Positions 8,590-17,791 are shown, counted from the stretch's first letter. The stretch: DNA of 64,000 nt from Brenneria nigrifluens DSM 30175 = ATCC 13028 (GCF_005484965.1 NZ_CP034036.1:1178001-1242000), one strand, 5' to 3'. Numbers and translations are program-made. Notes: a model not told the origin generated them from the sequence alone.

Positions 8590-8595
8590 CACCTC
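8590..8595 (-). promoter_or_regulatory. Shine-Dalgarno that selects the non-AUG pcnB start
   Basis: GAGGTG on the minus strand, followed by T-ATT-ATC-TTT-ACC. The distance to ATC is 4 bases from the end of GAGGTG, against 1 base to ATT, so ATC is slightly favoured. Confidence 0.7.
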
Positions 8596-8639
8596 GATAG
8601 TGATGAATAATAAAATCGTCATAAAAAAATAGCGGCTAA

Positions 8640-9560
8640 TCATAGCTCACCGGGCCGGGTTTGAGAATGCCGATGTGAGCTCAGGCCGGTTTTTGCCGTT
8701 TGCACCGGGATGCGGGAGAGCGTCCAATGGGCGACGGACCATGCAAGCAGCGCCGGGAGCGTCAGATCTTGCCAGCTTTCCGGCAATGGTTGATGCAGAA
8801 ACCGCAAGGCGGCTATCAATACCGGGCGCGGGTCGCCGTTTGGCAGCGCTGGGGCATGGTTTTGTTTGGAGAGTTTATCCCCGTTGTCATTCAGCACCAG
8901 CGGCAGATGGATATAGGAAGGCTGCTGATAACCCAACTGGCGGTATAGCGAGATCTGCCGCACGGTAGGCGCTATCAGATCGGCGCCGCGGACGATCTCC
9001 GTGACGCGCTGCGCGTGGTCGTCGACCACCACGGCCAGATTATAGGCGAAAAGCCCGTCGCGACGATGAATAATAAAGTCTTCGCCCGCGAATGCCGGAT
9101 CGGCGAAAACGTCTCCGCGCAGCCCGTCGTAAAAGTGGCATACCGGCGCGGTTTGTCGCAGGCGTATCGCGGCATTTTTTGCGGGTAAGCCGCGCTCCCG
9201 GCAGCGGCCGTCATAATGCCCGCCTGATTGCTGGATCCGGCGGCGGGTACAGGTGCAGTGGTAGCTTAATCCCCGTTGCGCCAGCCAGCGGAGCGCCTCT
9301 TGATAAAGCGCGTAGCGCTGTGACTGATAGACGACTTCGCCGTCCCAATACAGACCGTAATGTTCTAACTGGGAGAGAATGCGGGCGGCCGCGCCGGGGA
9401 TTTCACGGGGAGGATCGAGATCTTCAATACGAACCAGCCAGCGCCCGTGCTGAGCGCGAGCCTGGAGATAACTGCCGAGAGCGGCAATCAATGAACCAAA
9501 GTGCAGGTCGCCGGATGGAGAAGGGGCAAAACGACCGGTGTAGTAATCTGTTTGGCACAT
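8640..9560 (-). CDS. gluQ: Glutamyl-Q tRNA(Asp) synthetase
   Basis: A GltX-like catalytic domain without an anticodon-binding domain; it attaches glutamate to the queuosine base of tRNA-Asp. Signatures: HIGH-type FAPSPSGDLHFGS near the N-terminus, VRIEDLDPPR, zinc-site cysteines in HCTCTRR and DGRCRERG, and KMSKS-type GDKLSKQN. 306 residues. It follows dksA, as in E. coli. The last 25 residues are basic and polar and look poorly conserved. Confidence 0.95.
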   Translation of the reverse strand: MCQTDYYTGRFAPSPSGDLHFGSLIAALGSYLQARAQHGRWLVRIEDLDPPREIPGAAARILSQLEHYGLYWDGEVVYQSQRYALYQEALRWLAQRGLSYHCTCTRRRIQQSGGHYDGRCRERGLPAKNAAIRLRQTAPVCHFYDGLRGDVFADPAFAGEDFIIHRRDGLFAYNLAVVVDDHAQRVTEIVRGADLIAPTVRQISLYRQLGYQQPSYIHLPLVLNDNGDKLSKQNHAPALPNGDPRPVLIAALRFLHQPLPESWQDLTLPALLAWSVAHWTLSRIPVQTAKTGLSSHRHSQTRPGEL

Positions 9561-9660
9561 AAAAGTAATATAACGCCGTCATAGCTTTTATCTTGCGGGC
9601 TGCAAGGATAAAACAGCGGCGAACGTTCTGTTTCGAGCGCTCAGACGGACTCCCGCGAAA

Positions 9661-9699
9661 CCTGGCCCTGGGTGCGAAAAGCATACCCGCGGGGCCAGG
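9661..9699 (-). terminator. Probable dksA terminator
   Basis: Long hairpin with an 8-bp stem (CCTGGCCC / GGGCCAGG) and a loop containing a second GGGT/ACCC pairing, placed just past the dksA stop. The T-run on the minus strand is short (TTTC). Confidence 0.5.
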
Positions 9700-9714
9700 C
9701 TTTAGGGCTAACGA

Positions 9715-10170
9715 TTATCCTGCCATCTGCTTTTCGCGTATTTCCGCCAGCGTTTTGCAGTCAATACACAGATCGGCCGTCGGACGGGCTTCCAAACGGC
9801 GGATGCCAATCTCCACGCCGCAGGATTCGCAGTAACCGAAGTCTTCATCTTCGATTTTTTGCAGCGTTTTGGCGATCTTCTTGATCAGCTTCCGTTCGCG
9901 ATCGCGGTTGCGCAGTTCGAGGCTGAACTCTTCCTCTTGAGCCGCACGATCCACCGGATCGGGAAAATTGGCAGCTTCATCTCGCATATGCGATACAGTA
10001 CGATCCACTTCATCCCTGAGTTGGTTGCGCCATGCTTCAAGAATACGCTTGAAATGAGCCAGCTGAGCGTTGTTCATATACTCTTCGCCCGGCTTCTCCT
10101 GGTACGGCTCTACTCCGGCAATTGCGAGAATGCTCAGAGAAGATGTCTTACGGTTTTGCCCTTCTTGCAT
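9715..10170 (-). CDS. dksA: RNA polymerase-binding transcription factor DksA
   Basis: Binds in the RNA polymerase secondary channel and works with ppGpp in the stringent response. 151 residues as in E. coli. The long coiled coil carries the tip residues in FPDPVDRAAQEEE, and the zinc finger is CESCG...CIDC. The start at 10170 (MQEGQNRKTSS) follows a GGAG Shine-Dalgarno; upstream in-frame extensions lack similarity. The upstream control region contains a short palindromic repeat. Confidence 0.97.
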   Translation of the reverse strand: MQEGQNRKTSSLSILAIAGVEPYQEKPGEEYMNNAQLAHFKRILEAWRNQLRDEVDRTVSHMRDEAANFPDPVDRAAQEEEFSLELRNRDRERKLIKKIAKTLQKIEDEDFGYCESCGVEIGIRRLEARPTADLCIDCKTLAEIREKQMAG

Positions 10171-10200
10171 GTTGCTTCTCCTACATAACACGACACGCAC

Positions 10201-10257
10201 TATACCCTTTTTACTTGAAGTCACAGCCTGGCTGCAACGCCAATTACCTTGGGTATA
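10201..10257. repeat. Short palindromic element with TATACCC ends
   Basis: A 57-bp sequence bounded by TATACCC and GGGTATA in the dksA-sfsA gap. The ends match those of the ERIC element at 4763 but the interior is much shorter and lacks the ERIC core, so it may be an ERIC deletion product or a separate small repeat family. Confidence 0.5.
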
Positions 10258-10414
10258 TCGATCCCCTAAGGGGGAAAAACAGGCCGCTATAAATAGCAGA
10301 TGAAGATGGGGTTGGCAATGGTTCCTGACACCGGCCTGATAAAGTGTGAGGAACAGCGTATTATCATCGGATGATAAACAAGGTGTTAGCGTGTTGTGGC
10401 CGTAGGCACTTTGT

Positions 10415-11134
10415 TTAATCATTTACTGCATTAATCAATAACGGCAACTGATACGTAAGCTTGATACTGTCAGGGGTTAATGTGGAGCCATAACATAGAA
10501 TTTCAACCCCCTGTCGTTGTGCGGTCGTCAATAATTCGACGTAACGCGGATCGATATGCCGGGCAGGAGAGACCCGTTTGATCCCCGAGTGAAGTACGGC
10601 GAAAAACAGCACTGCCCGTTCGCCGTTAGCGACCACCTGTTGCAGTTCGCGCAGGTGCTTTTGCCCCCTGAGGGTTACCGCATCGGGGAAATACCCGCAT
10701 CCATGTTGCAACAATGTGACAGATTTCACCTCAATATAGCAGTTAATCCTGTCCGGCGCCTGTAACAGCAGATCGATACGGCTGTTTTCCGCGCCGTACT
10801 TCACTTCGCTTTTGCAAGAGGTATAACCCGCCAACGCGTCTACCCGATCTTCCAGCAGGGCCTCGTGCAATAACGTATTGGCGCGCAGCGTGTTGACGCA
10901 AATCCAGTCATTCTGTTGCGTCTCGGTCAATTCCCAAGTGTGCGGGTATTTGCGTTTGGGGTTATCGGAGGTGGAGTACCAGACGGTATCGCCGGGGGTG
11001 GCGCAGCCCGTCATGGCGCCGGTATTGGCGCAATGAAGAGTGAGTAATTCTCCCTCCGGGGTCGCCACATCGGCCAGAAAACGTTTGTAGCGTTTAATTA
11101 ATCGAGCCGGCCGTAAGCGGGGCGTGTATTGCAT
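10415..11134 (-). CDS. sfsA: Sugar fermentation stimulation protein SfsA
   Basis: A conserved enterobacterial protein, first found to stimulate maltose metabolism; it has been described as nucleic-acid binding and the fold resembles a nuclease. Family segments: RPARLIKRYKRFLADV near the N-terminus, CANTGAMTGC, and the nuclease-like YIEVKSVTLL core (Asp/Glu-x-Lys). 239 residues against 234 in E. coli. It follows thpR by 7 bp in the same operon. The molecular role is unsettled. Confidence 0.93.
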   Translation of the reverse strand: MQYTPRLRPARLIKRYKRFLADVATPEGELLTLHCANTGAMTGCATPGDTVWYSTSDNPKRKYPHTWELTETQQNDWICVNTLRANTLLHEALLEDRVDALAGYTSCKSEVKYGAENSRIDLLLQAPDRINCYIEVKSVTLLQHGCGYFPDAVTLRGQKHLRELQQVVANGERAVLFFAVLHSGIKRVSPARHIDPRYVELLTTAQRQGVEILCYGSTLTPDSIKLTYQLPLLINAVND

Positions 11135-11141
11135 CCGTATC

Positions 11142-11678
11142 CTATTTTGGTTGGGTCAGCGGCCAGCTTGCCAGCGTCTGATAGCGGGTTTTGCCATTTT
11201 CAAACAGCGATTGATAGAGTGAAAAATGGCGCACGGGTAGCGCCCAGCTGAAATCGGCGGGCGGCAGAGCAACGGCTTTGGTGGCGCCGCGCAGCAGGGT
11301 GATATGGGGGTGGAAAGGTTGCGCGCTCTGATAGCAGCCGTTACGGGCCGCCTGTGAGCGCAATAAATCAGCCAACTGCAATAACCCGCGCGGCGCCTGC
11401 CGGCACCCCATCCACACCGCGCCGGAACTTATCCACTGGCCCGCGTCGTTCAGCGTCACGGTAAATTCCGGCTGGCGGATGCGTCCCGCCAGCGCGCGCA
11501 GAACCTGCTCTTTGGGTTCGCTGACCTCACCAAGAAAGGCCAGCGTCAGATGGTGACTGGCGGCGGCGACCGGGCGACCGGCCTCCGGCGCGAAGCGTGC
11601 GGCGCGCCAGCGGATAATCTCCTGCCGGGTATCTTCCGGTAGCGATAAGGCAAAAAACAGGCGGCGGGTAGGGTGCAT
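11142..11678 (-). CDS. thpR: RNA 2',3'-cyclic phosphodiesterase (LigT/ThpR)
   Basis: 2H-phosphoesterase superfamily enzyme that opens 2',3'-cyclic phosphates on RNA and has RNA ligase activity in vitro. The two HxTx motifs are visible: HLTL (about residue 43) and HITL (about residue 125). 178 residues. It is divergent from hrpB and co-oriented with sfsA, 7 bp apart. Confidence 0.93.
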   Translation of the reverse strand: MHPTRRLFFALSLPEDTRQEIIRWRAARFAPEAGRPVAAASHHLTLAFLGEVSEPKEQVLRALAGRIRQPEFTVTLNDAGQWISSGAVWMGCRQAPRGLLQLADLLRSQAARNGCYQSAQPFHPHITLLRGATKAVALPPADFSWALPVRHFSLYQSLFENGKTRYQTLASWPLTQPK

Positions 11679-11753
11679 GTCGATCTCTTAAGTTCTGATT
11701 CCATCCGATGCTACAATGCCTGCCGCTGAAAGTTAACCGTTATGGAGATTTCT

Positions 11754-14198
11754 GTGATTTTACCGCCCGTCAGTGCCGTGCTTAATGAAGTGATAAACGC
11801 GCTGCACGCCTCGCCTCAGGTTTTATTGCATGCGCCGACCGGGGCGGGGAAATCGACCTGGCTGCCGTTGCAACTGCTCCGTCAGGGCAATCTGGACGGC
11901 AAGATAATCATGCTGGAGCCGCGGCGGCTGGCGGCGAAGAGCGTCGCCTGGCGTCTGGCGCAGCAGTTGGGCGAGGAGCCGGGGCAAACGGTGGGCTATC
12001 GGATGCGCGCGGAAAGCCGCGTCAGCGCCGCTACCCGCCTGGAAGTGGTCACCGAAGGGATGCTGACGCGACGGCTGCAACAGGATGCCGAGCTGAACGG
12101 CGTGGCGCTGGTGATTCTGGATGAGTTTCACGAGCGCAGCCTGCAGGCCGATCTGGCGCTGGCGCTGCTGCTGGATGTGCAGCAGGGTCTGCGTGACGAT
12201 TTAAAGCTGCTGATCATGTCCGCCACGCTGGATAACGCCCGGCTGGCGGCGCTGCTTCCTGATGCGGCGGTAGTGGTCTCTGAAGGGCGCAGTTATCCGG
12301 TGGAACGCCACTATTATCCGTTAAATGGTCACGAACGGTTGGAAGAGGGCGTGGCCCGTCAGGTCAGACGGCTACTGACCGAACAGCGAGGATCGCTGCT
12401 GCTGTTTTTGCCCGGCGTGGCGGAAATCAAACGGGTGCAGGCCTTGCTGGCGGGCAGTGTGACGGACGACGTGGATCTGTGCCCTTTATATGGCGCGCTG
12501 ACCCTGGAGGAGCAGCAGAAAGCGATTCTGCCGGCGCCGAACGGGCGCCGCAAGGTGGTGCTGTCGACCAATATCGCCGAAACCAGTCTGACCATTGAAG
12601 GGATCCGGCTGGTGGTGGATTGCGGGCTGGAACGGGTCGCGCGCTTTGACGTCAAAAGCGGTTTAACCAGACTGATCACCCAGCGCATCAGCCAGGCATC
12701 GATGGTGCAGCGCGCCGGACGCGCCGGCAGGCTGAGCGCCGGCATCTGCTGGCACCTGTGTTCCCGTGAACAGGCGCAGCGCGCCGCCGCGCAAAGCGAT
12801 GCCGAGATACTTAACGGCGATCTCGGCAGCCTGTGGCTGGATCTGCTGCAATGGGGATGCCGCGCCGCCGACCAGTTGGTCTGGCTGGATGCGCCGCCGC
12901 CGCCCGCGCTGCAGACGGCGCGTCAGCTGCTGCGTCAACTGGGGATCGCCGACCGGGATGACCGGCTGACGCCCGCCGGGCGAAAAATGGCCTCGCTGGG
13001 GTGCGATCCGCGGCTGGCGGCGATGCTGACGGCCGCGGAGCAGCAGGGCAACGATGCGCTGGCGACGGCGGGCTGCCTGGCGGCGATGCTGGAAGAGCCG
13101 CCGCGCGGCGGTTCGCTCAATCTGCTCGACTGGCTGCACCGTCCTCAGCCGCACTGGCTGCGGCGCTCGCGACAGCTTACGCGCCGTTTGTCGGCGGAGC
13201 CGGGCCGTATTGATGCGGGTTGGGCCGCCTGGCTGCTGGCGCAGGGCTTCGCCGATCGCATCGCCCGGCGGCGCGCTCAGGACGGCCGCTATCAGCTGGC
13301 GAACGGCAGCGGGGCGATGATGTCGCCGGACGAGGCGTTGTCCGGCACGGAGTGGCTGCTGGTTCCCACTTTATTGCACAACAGCCATAATGCGGATGCG
13401 CGCATCCTGCTGGCACTGCCGCTGGATATCGCGCGTCTGGAACAGCAGTTGCCCGGTCTGGTCGGCGAACATAACCGGGTGCAGTGGGACGAAGAAAAAG
13501 GTACGCTGCGCGCCAGCAAACGCCATCAGATAGGTTGTCTGACGCTGCGGCAGCGGCCGTTAAGCAAGCCCTCTGACGAGGAGCTACAGCAGGCCTTGCT
13601 GGCCTGGCTGCGCGAGCAGGGATTGTCCGGCCTGAACTGGGATGCGGCGGCGTTGCAGCTGCGCGCCCGGCTGCAGTGCGCCCGCCAGTGGCTGCCGGAA
13701 GTGAACTGGCCGCCGGTGGATGACGACACCCTGCTGGCGACGCTGGAGCGGTGGCTGCTGCCGTCCCTGTCGGGTGTGCGCGACCTGCGGGCACTGCGCC
13801 AGATTAACCTCGGCGAGGCGTTAACGCGTTTGCTGGACTGGCCTCTGCGCCAGCGGCTGGACAGCGCGCTGCCCACCCATTACACCGCGCCGGGCGGCAG
13901 CCGGCTGCCCATCGCCTATTATGAGGATAAGCCGCCGGTGCTGGCGGTGCGGATGCAGGAAATGTTTGGCGAGCGGCAAAGCCCGCTGCTGGCGGAAGGA
14001 CGCGTCGCGCTGGTGCTGGAGCTGTTATCGCCGGCGCAGCGGCCGTTGCAGATTACGCGCGATCTGGCCGCATTCTGGCAGGGGGCGTACCCGGAGGTGC
14101 AAAAAGAGATGAAAGGGCGCTATCCCAAGCACCTCTGGCCGGACGATCCGGCGAATGCGCTCCCGACCCGGCGCACCCGAAAATATCAGAATCACTAA
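11754..14198 (+). CDS. hrpB: ATP-dependent RNA helicase HrpB
   Basis: DExH-box helicase of the DEAH/RHA class; cellular role poorly defined. Walker A APTGAGKST at 27-35, DEFH box at 123-126, MSATLD, and motif VI QRAGRAGR, followed by the winged-helix/ratchet region and the HrpB-specific C-terminal domain. I use GTG 11754 rather than ATG 11742 because GGAG at 11744-11747 is six bases before the GTG, and the resulting N-terminus (MILPPVSAVLNEV) aligns in length with E. coli HrpB. The ATG option would add four residues and has no Shine-Dalgarno. 814 residues. Confidence 0.93.
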   Translation: MILPPVSAVLNEVINALHASPQVLLHAPTGAGKSTWLPLQLLRQGNLDGKIIMLEPRRLAAKSVAWRLAQQLGEEPGQTVGYRMRAESRVSAATRLEVVTEGMLTRRLQQDAELNGVALVILDEFHERSLQADLALALLLDVQQGLRDDLKLLIMSATLDNARLAALLPDAAVVVSEGRSYPVERHYYPLNGHERLEEGVARQVRRLLTEQRGSLLLFLPGVAEIKRVQALLAGSVTDDVDLCPLYGALTLEEQQKAILPAPNGRRKVVLSTNIAETSLTIEGIRLVVDCGLERVARFDVKSGLTRLITQRISQASMVQRAGRAGRLSAGICWHLCSREQAQRAAAQSDAEILNGDLGSLWLDLLQWGCRAADQLVWLDAPPPPALQTARQLLRQLGIADRDDRLTPAGRKMASLGCDPRLAAMLTAAEQQGNDALATAGCLAAMLEEPPRGGSLNLLDWLHRPQPHWLRRSRQLTRRLSAEPGRIDAGWAAWLLAQGFADRIARRRAQDGRYQLANGSGAMMSPDEALSGTEWLLVPTLLHNSHNADARILLALPLDIARLEQQLPGLVGEHNRVQWDEEKGTLRASKRHQIGCLTLRQRPLSKPSDEELQQALLAWLREQGLSGLNWDAAALQLRARLQCARQWLPEVNWPPVDDDTLLATLERWLLPSLSGVRDLRALRQINLGEALTRLLDWPLRQRLDSALPTHYTAPGGSRLPIAYYEDKPPVLAVRMQEMFGERQSPLLAEGRVALVLELLSPAQRPLQITRDLAAFWQGAYPEVQKEMKGRYPKHLWPDDPANALPTRRTRKYQNH

Positions 14199-14300
14199 TT
14201 TCAGACGTTTCCGCTTCCTTGCAAAGGGCGGTGGAAACAGAGTAGGCGGCTTGAGCGAACAGCGGGTGGCCGTTAATAACCAGACGGAGAAGCAACAGTA

Positions 14301-16778
14301 ATGTCTCGGGATGACCGCGAACCTATCGGACGCAAAGGAAAAGCGTCGGGACGGAAACCTGCGCGCAAGCAGGCAGTTCGGCGCCGCAGGGATGACGACT
14401 ATGATGATGATTATGAAGACGATTATGACGATTATCAGGACGATTATGACGACGATGGCTATGATGACGAGGGCGGGATGACGCGCAAATCGCGGAATAA
14501 ACGACGGAGTTGGCTGGGGCTCTTCATCAAGCTGTTTCTGGTGTTTGCCGTATTGCTGGCGATCTATGGCGTCTATCTGGACAGCCAGATCCGCAGCCGC
14601 ATTGAAGGAAAAGTGTGGCAACTCCCGGCCGCGGTGTACGGCCGCATGGTCAATCTTGAACCGGGGATGGCCTATAACCACAAAGAGATGGTCGGCCTGC
14701 TGGAAGGGATGCAGTATCGTCAGGTTACCCGCATTACCCGCCCCGGTGAATTCAGCGTGCGTGGCAACAGCATTGAAATACTGCGCCGCCCGTTTGATTT
14801 TCCCGATGGTAAAGAGGGGCAGATCCGCGCCCGCCTGACGTTCAATAACGATCGTCTGGCGCAGATCCAGAATCTGGATAACCAGCGCAATTTCGGCTTC
14901 TTTCGTCTCGATCCGAAACTGATCACCATGATGCAGTCGCCCAACGGCGAGCAGCGCCTGTTTGTGCCGCGTACCGGCTTTCCCGATCTGCTGGTGGATA
15001 CGCTGATCGCCACGGAAGATCGTCATTTCTATGAGCATGACGGCATCAGCCTGTACTCGATCGGCCGCGCCTTCCTGGCCAACATCACCGCCGGTCGGGC
15101 GGTGCAGGGCGGCAGTACGCTGACGCAACAGCTGGTGAAAAACCTGTTCCTGACCAATGAGCGTTCCCTGTGGCGTAAAGCCAACGAAGCTTATATGGCG
15201 CTGATCATGGATTATCGCTATAGCAAGGATCGCATTCTGGAACTGTATCTCAACGAAGTGTACCTCGGTCAGAGCGGCAGCGATCAGATCCGCGGCTTCC
15301 CGCTGGCCAGCCTTTACTATTTCGGCCGTCCGGTGAATGAGCTGAGCCTCGATCAGCAGGCGCTGCTGGTGGGAATGGTGAAAGGCGCATCGCTGTATAA
15401 CCCGTGGCGTAATCCTAAAATCACCCTGGAACGCCGTAATCTGGTGTTGCGCCTGCTGCAGAACCAGCAGGTGATTGACGTCGAACTGTATAACATGCTG
15501 AGCGCTCGTCCGCTGGGCGTACAGCCGAAAGGGGGCGTTATCAGTCCTCAGCCGGCGTTTATGCAACTGGTGCGGCAGGAATTGCAACAGCGGCTGGGGG
15601 ATAAAGTCAGCGATCTCTCCGGGGTGAAGGTGTTCACCACCCTCGATCCGGTCTCGCAGGACGCCGCGGAAAAAGCGGTGGAGGAGGGGATCCCGGCGCT
15701 AAGGGCCGCGCGCGGCGTTAACGATCTGGAGGCGGCGATGGTGATCGTCGATCGCTTCAGCGGTGAAATTCGCGCCATGGTCGGGGGAGCGCAAACGCAA
15801 TACGCCGGGTTCAACCGCGCCTTGCAGGCGCGTCGTCCGGTAGGTTCGCTGGCCAAACCGCCCACCTACCTGACGGCGCTGAGCCAGCCGGATACCTATC
15901 GGCTGAATACCTGGCTGGCGGATGAGCCGCTGTCGCTCAAGCAGCCCAACGGCCAACTGTGGCAGCCGAAAAACTACGATCGCCAGTTCCGAGGACGCGT
16001 GATGCTGGTTGACGCGCTGGCCAACTCGCTCAACGTGCCGACGGTGAACCTGGGGATGGCCGTGGGGCTGGATCAGGTCACCGCCACGCTGAAACGGCTG
16101 GGGGTTCCTGAAAACGTGATCTCGCCGTTGCCTTCGATGCTGCTGGGGGCGATCAGCCTGACGCCGATGGAAGTGGCGCAGGAATACCAGACTATCGCCG
16201 GCGGCGGCAACCGCGCGCCGTTGTCCTCGTTACGTTCGGTAATTGCCGAAGACGGCACGGTGTTGTTCCAGAGTTTCCCGCAGGCCGAGCGCGCGGTTCC
16301 CGCCCAGGCGGCCTACCTGACGCTTTACGGCATGCAGCAGGTGGTGGCGCGCGGCACTTCACGTTCGCTGGCGGTCAAGTTCCCGAACTATCATTTGGCC
16401 GCGAAGACCGGCACCACCAACGACCTGCGCGACAGCTGGTTCGCCGGGGTGGACGGCAAGGAAGTGGCGATAAGCTGGGTCGGGCGTGACAACAACGGGC
16501 CGGCGAAGCTGACCGGCGCGAACGGCGCTTTGACCATTTATCGCCGCTATTTGGAAAATCAGACGCCGCTGCCGCTGACGCTGACGCCGCCGGAAGGCAT
16601 AACCACCATGACGGTGGATGCCGGCGGCAATTTCGTCTGCAACGGCAGCAGCGCCGGACGGGTTTTACCGGTATGGACGGATAATCCGCAGGCGCTGTGT
16701 CAGGCCAGCCAGCCGCAGCCGGCGCAGCAAAACGGCGAGGGCGTGGCGGACTGGATCAGGGAAATGTTCGGTCAATGA
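14301..16778 (+). CDS. mrcB: Penicillin-binding protein 1B (bifunctional peptidoglycan synthase)
   Basis: Class A PBP that polymerises glycan strands and cross-links peptides in the periplasm. Order: basic then strongly acidic Asp/Tyr-rich cytoplasmic tail (about residues 30-62), one membrane helix (about 74-95), UB2H domain, GT51 glycosyltransferase with catalytic Glu239 in EDRHFYEHDG, then transpeptidase with nucleophile Ser516 (GSLAKP), SLN and KTGTT (Lys702). 825 residues. A GGAG site precedes the ATG. Gene order hrpB-mrcB-fhu-hemL is as in E. coli. The Asp/Tyr tail is encoded by GAC/GAT/TAT-rich low-complexity DNA. Confidence 0.96.
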   Translation: MSRDDREPIGRKGKASGRKPARKQAVRRRRDDDYDDDYEDDYDDYQDDYDDDGYDDEGGMTRKSRNKRRSWLGLFIKLFLVFAVLLAIYGVYLDSQIRSRIEGKVWQLPAAVYGRMVNLEPGMAYNHKEMVGLLEGMQYRQVTRITRPGEFSVRGNSIEILRRPFDFPDGKEGQIRARLTFNNDRLAQIQNLDNQRNFGFFRLDPKLITMMQSPNGEQRLFVPRTGFPDLLVDTLIATEDRHFYEHDGISLYSIGRAFLANITAGRAVQGGSTLTQQLVKNLFLTNERSLWRKANEAYMALIMDYRYSKDRILELYLNEVYLGQSGSDQIRGFPLASLYYFGRPVNELSLDQQALLVGMVKGASLYNPWRNPKITLERRNLVLRLLQNQQVIDVELYNMLSARPLGVQPKGGVISPQPAFMQLVRQELQQRLGDKVSDLSGVKVFTTLDPVSQDAAEKAVEEGIPALRAARGVNDLEAAMVIVDRFSGEIRAMVGGAQTQYAGFNRALQARRPVGSLAKPPTYLTALSQPDTYRLNTWLADEPLSLKQPNGQLWQPKNYDRQFRGRVMLVDALANSLNVPTVNLGMAVGLDQVTATLKRLGVPENVISPLPSMLLGAISLTPMEVAQEYQTIAGGGNRAPLSSLRSVIAEDGTVLFQSFPQAERAVPAQAAYLTLYGMQQVVARGTSRSLAVKFPNYHLAAKTGTTNDLRDSWFAGVDGKEVAISWVGRDNNGPAKLTGANGALTIYRRYLENQTPLPLTLTPPEGITTMTVDAGGNFVCNGSSAGRVLPVWTDNPQALCQASQPQPAQQNGEGVADWIREMFGQ

Positions 16779-16786
16779 TTTTTCTT

Positions 16787-16814
16787 CCCCTCCCCCGGTT
16801 CGCCGGGGGAGGGG
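16787..16814 (+). terminator. mrcB terminator hairpin
   Basis: A perfect 12-bp GC-rich stem (CCCCTCCCCCGG / CCGGGGGAGGGG) closed by an extra-stable TTCG tetraloop, 8 bp after the mrcB stop. There is no T-run behind it, so it may act as an mRNA 3' end stabiliser as well as a weak terminator. Confidence 0.6.
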
Positions 16815-16912
16815 CCGCTTGCCGGTAATGTTCCAGCGCTTTCGTTATTTATTCCCGGCGGTGTATATTCCTTGCGGAGCGCATTCCGTTACGCCTATCA
16901 TGCAATCTTTGT

Positions 16913-16931
16913 GATAATTATTATCATTGGC
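16913..16931 (+). promoter_or_regulatory. Fur box of the fhuCDB operon
   Basis: The 19-mer GATAATTATTATCATTGGC matches the classical Fur consensus at 15 of 19 positions and lies 60 bp before fhuC, so iron repression of the operon is expected. Confidence 0.8.
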
Positions 16932-16991
16932 TTTTAGCTTGATAACCATTAGCCGCCTTGATTCCAGGCTGGCGGTGAAATCCAAAACGTT

Positions 16992-17789
16992 ATGCAAAAC
17001 CAACATGCACTGCCCGATACCACCTTCAGGCTGGACGATGTCAGCTTTACTATTGCCGACCGCGCGCTGCTGCGCCCGCTGACCCTGACTTTTCCCGTGG
17101 GGAAAGTCTGCGGTCTGATCGGACACAACGGCTCCGGCAAATCCACCCTACTGAAAATTCTTGGCCGCCACCAGCCGGCCAGCGCCGGTTCGGTCTGGCT
17201 GGGCGAACGCTCCCTCGACCGCTGGGACAGTAAAGCCTTTGCCCGTCAGGTGGCCTACCTGCCGCAACAGCTGCCTGCGGCGGAAGGCATGACCGTGCGC
17301 GAACTGGTCGCCATCGGGCGCTATCCGTGGCACGGCGCCCTGGGGCGTTTCGGCGGCGCCGACCGGGAAAAGGTCGACGAGGCGATTAGGCTGGTAGGAT
17401 TGAAATCCTTCGCCAACCGTCTGGTGGATAGCCTGTCCGGCGGGGAACGGCAGCGGGCCTGGCTGGCGATGACCGTGGCGCAGGACAGCCGTTGCCTGTT
17501 ATTGGACGAGCCGACCTCGGCGCTGGACATCGCGCATCAGGTCGAGGTGCTGGCGTTGATCCAGCGGATGAGCCGGCAGCGGGGGTTGACGGTGATCGCC
17601 GTGTTGCACGACATCAATATGGCGGCGCGTTATTGCGATTATTTGGTGGCGCTGCGCGGCGGTGAAATGATTGCGCAAGGCGAGCCTCTGGCGCTGATGC
17701 AAGGTCCGGTGCTGGAAAATATTTATGGTATTCCCATGGGAATATTGCCTCATCCCGGCGGTGGCGCGCCGGTAAGTTTCGTTTGCTGA
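16992..17789 (+). CDS. fhuC: Ferric hydroxamate ABC transporter, ATP-binding protein
   Basis: Energises import of ferrichrome-type iron chelates across the inner membrane with FhuB and FhuD. Walker A GHNGSGKST at 44-52, Q-loop LPQQLPAAEGMTV, signature LSGGERQRAW, Walker B LLLDEPTSALD, H-loop VLHDINMAARY. 265 residues as in E. coli. It is first in the operon here, because no fhuA receptor gene lies between mrcB and fhuC. A Fur box is upstream. Confidence 0.96.
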   Translation: MQNQHALPDTTFRLDDVSFTIADRALLRPLTLTFPVGKVCGLIGHNGSGKSTLLKILGRHQPASAGSVWLGERSLDRWDSKAFARQVAYLPQQLPAAEGMTVRELVAIGRYPWHGALGRFGGADREKVDEAIRLVGLKSFANRLVDSLSGGERQRAWLAMTVAQDSRCLLLDEPTSALDIAHQVEVLALIQRMSRQRGLTVIAVLHDINMAARYCDYLVALRGGEMIAQGEPLALMQGPVLENIYGIPMGILPHPGGGAPVSFVC

Positions 17790-17791
17790 CT

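Noticed and set aside
14025..15587. A 520-codon open frame on the minus strand opposite mrcB
   Set aside because: Gln/His/Ile-rich composition typical of the shadow of a GC-rich gene; mrcB on the plus strand is unambiguous.
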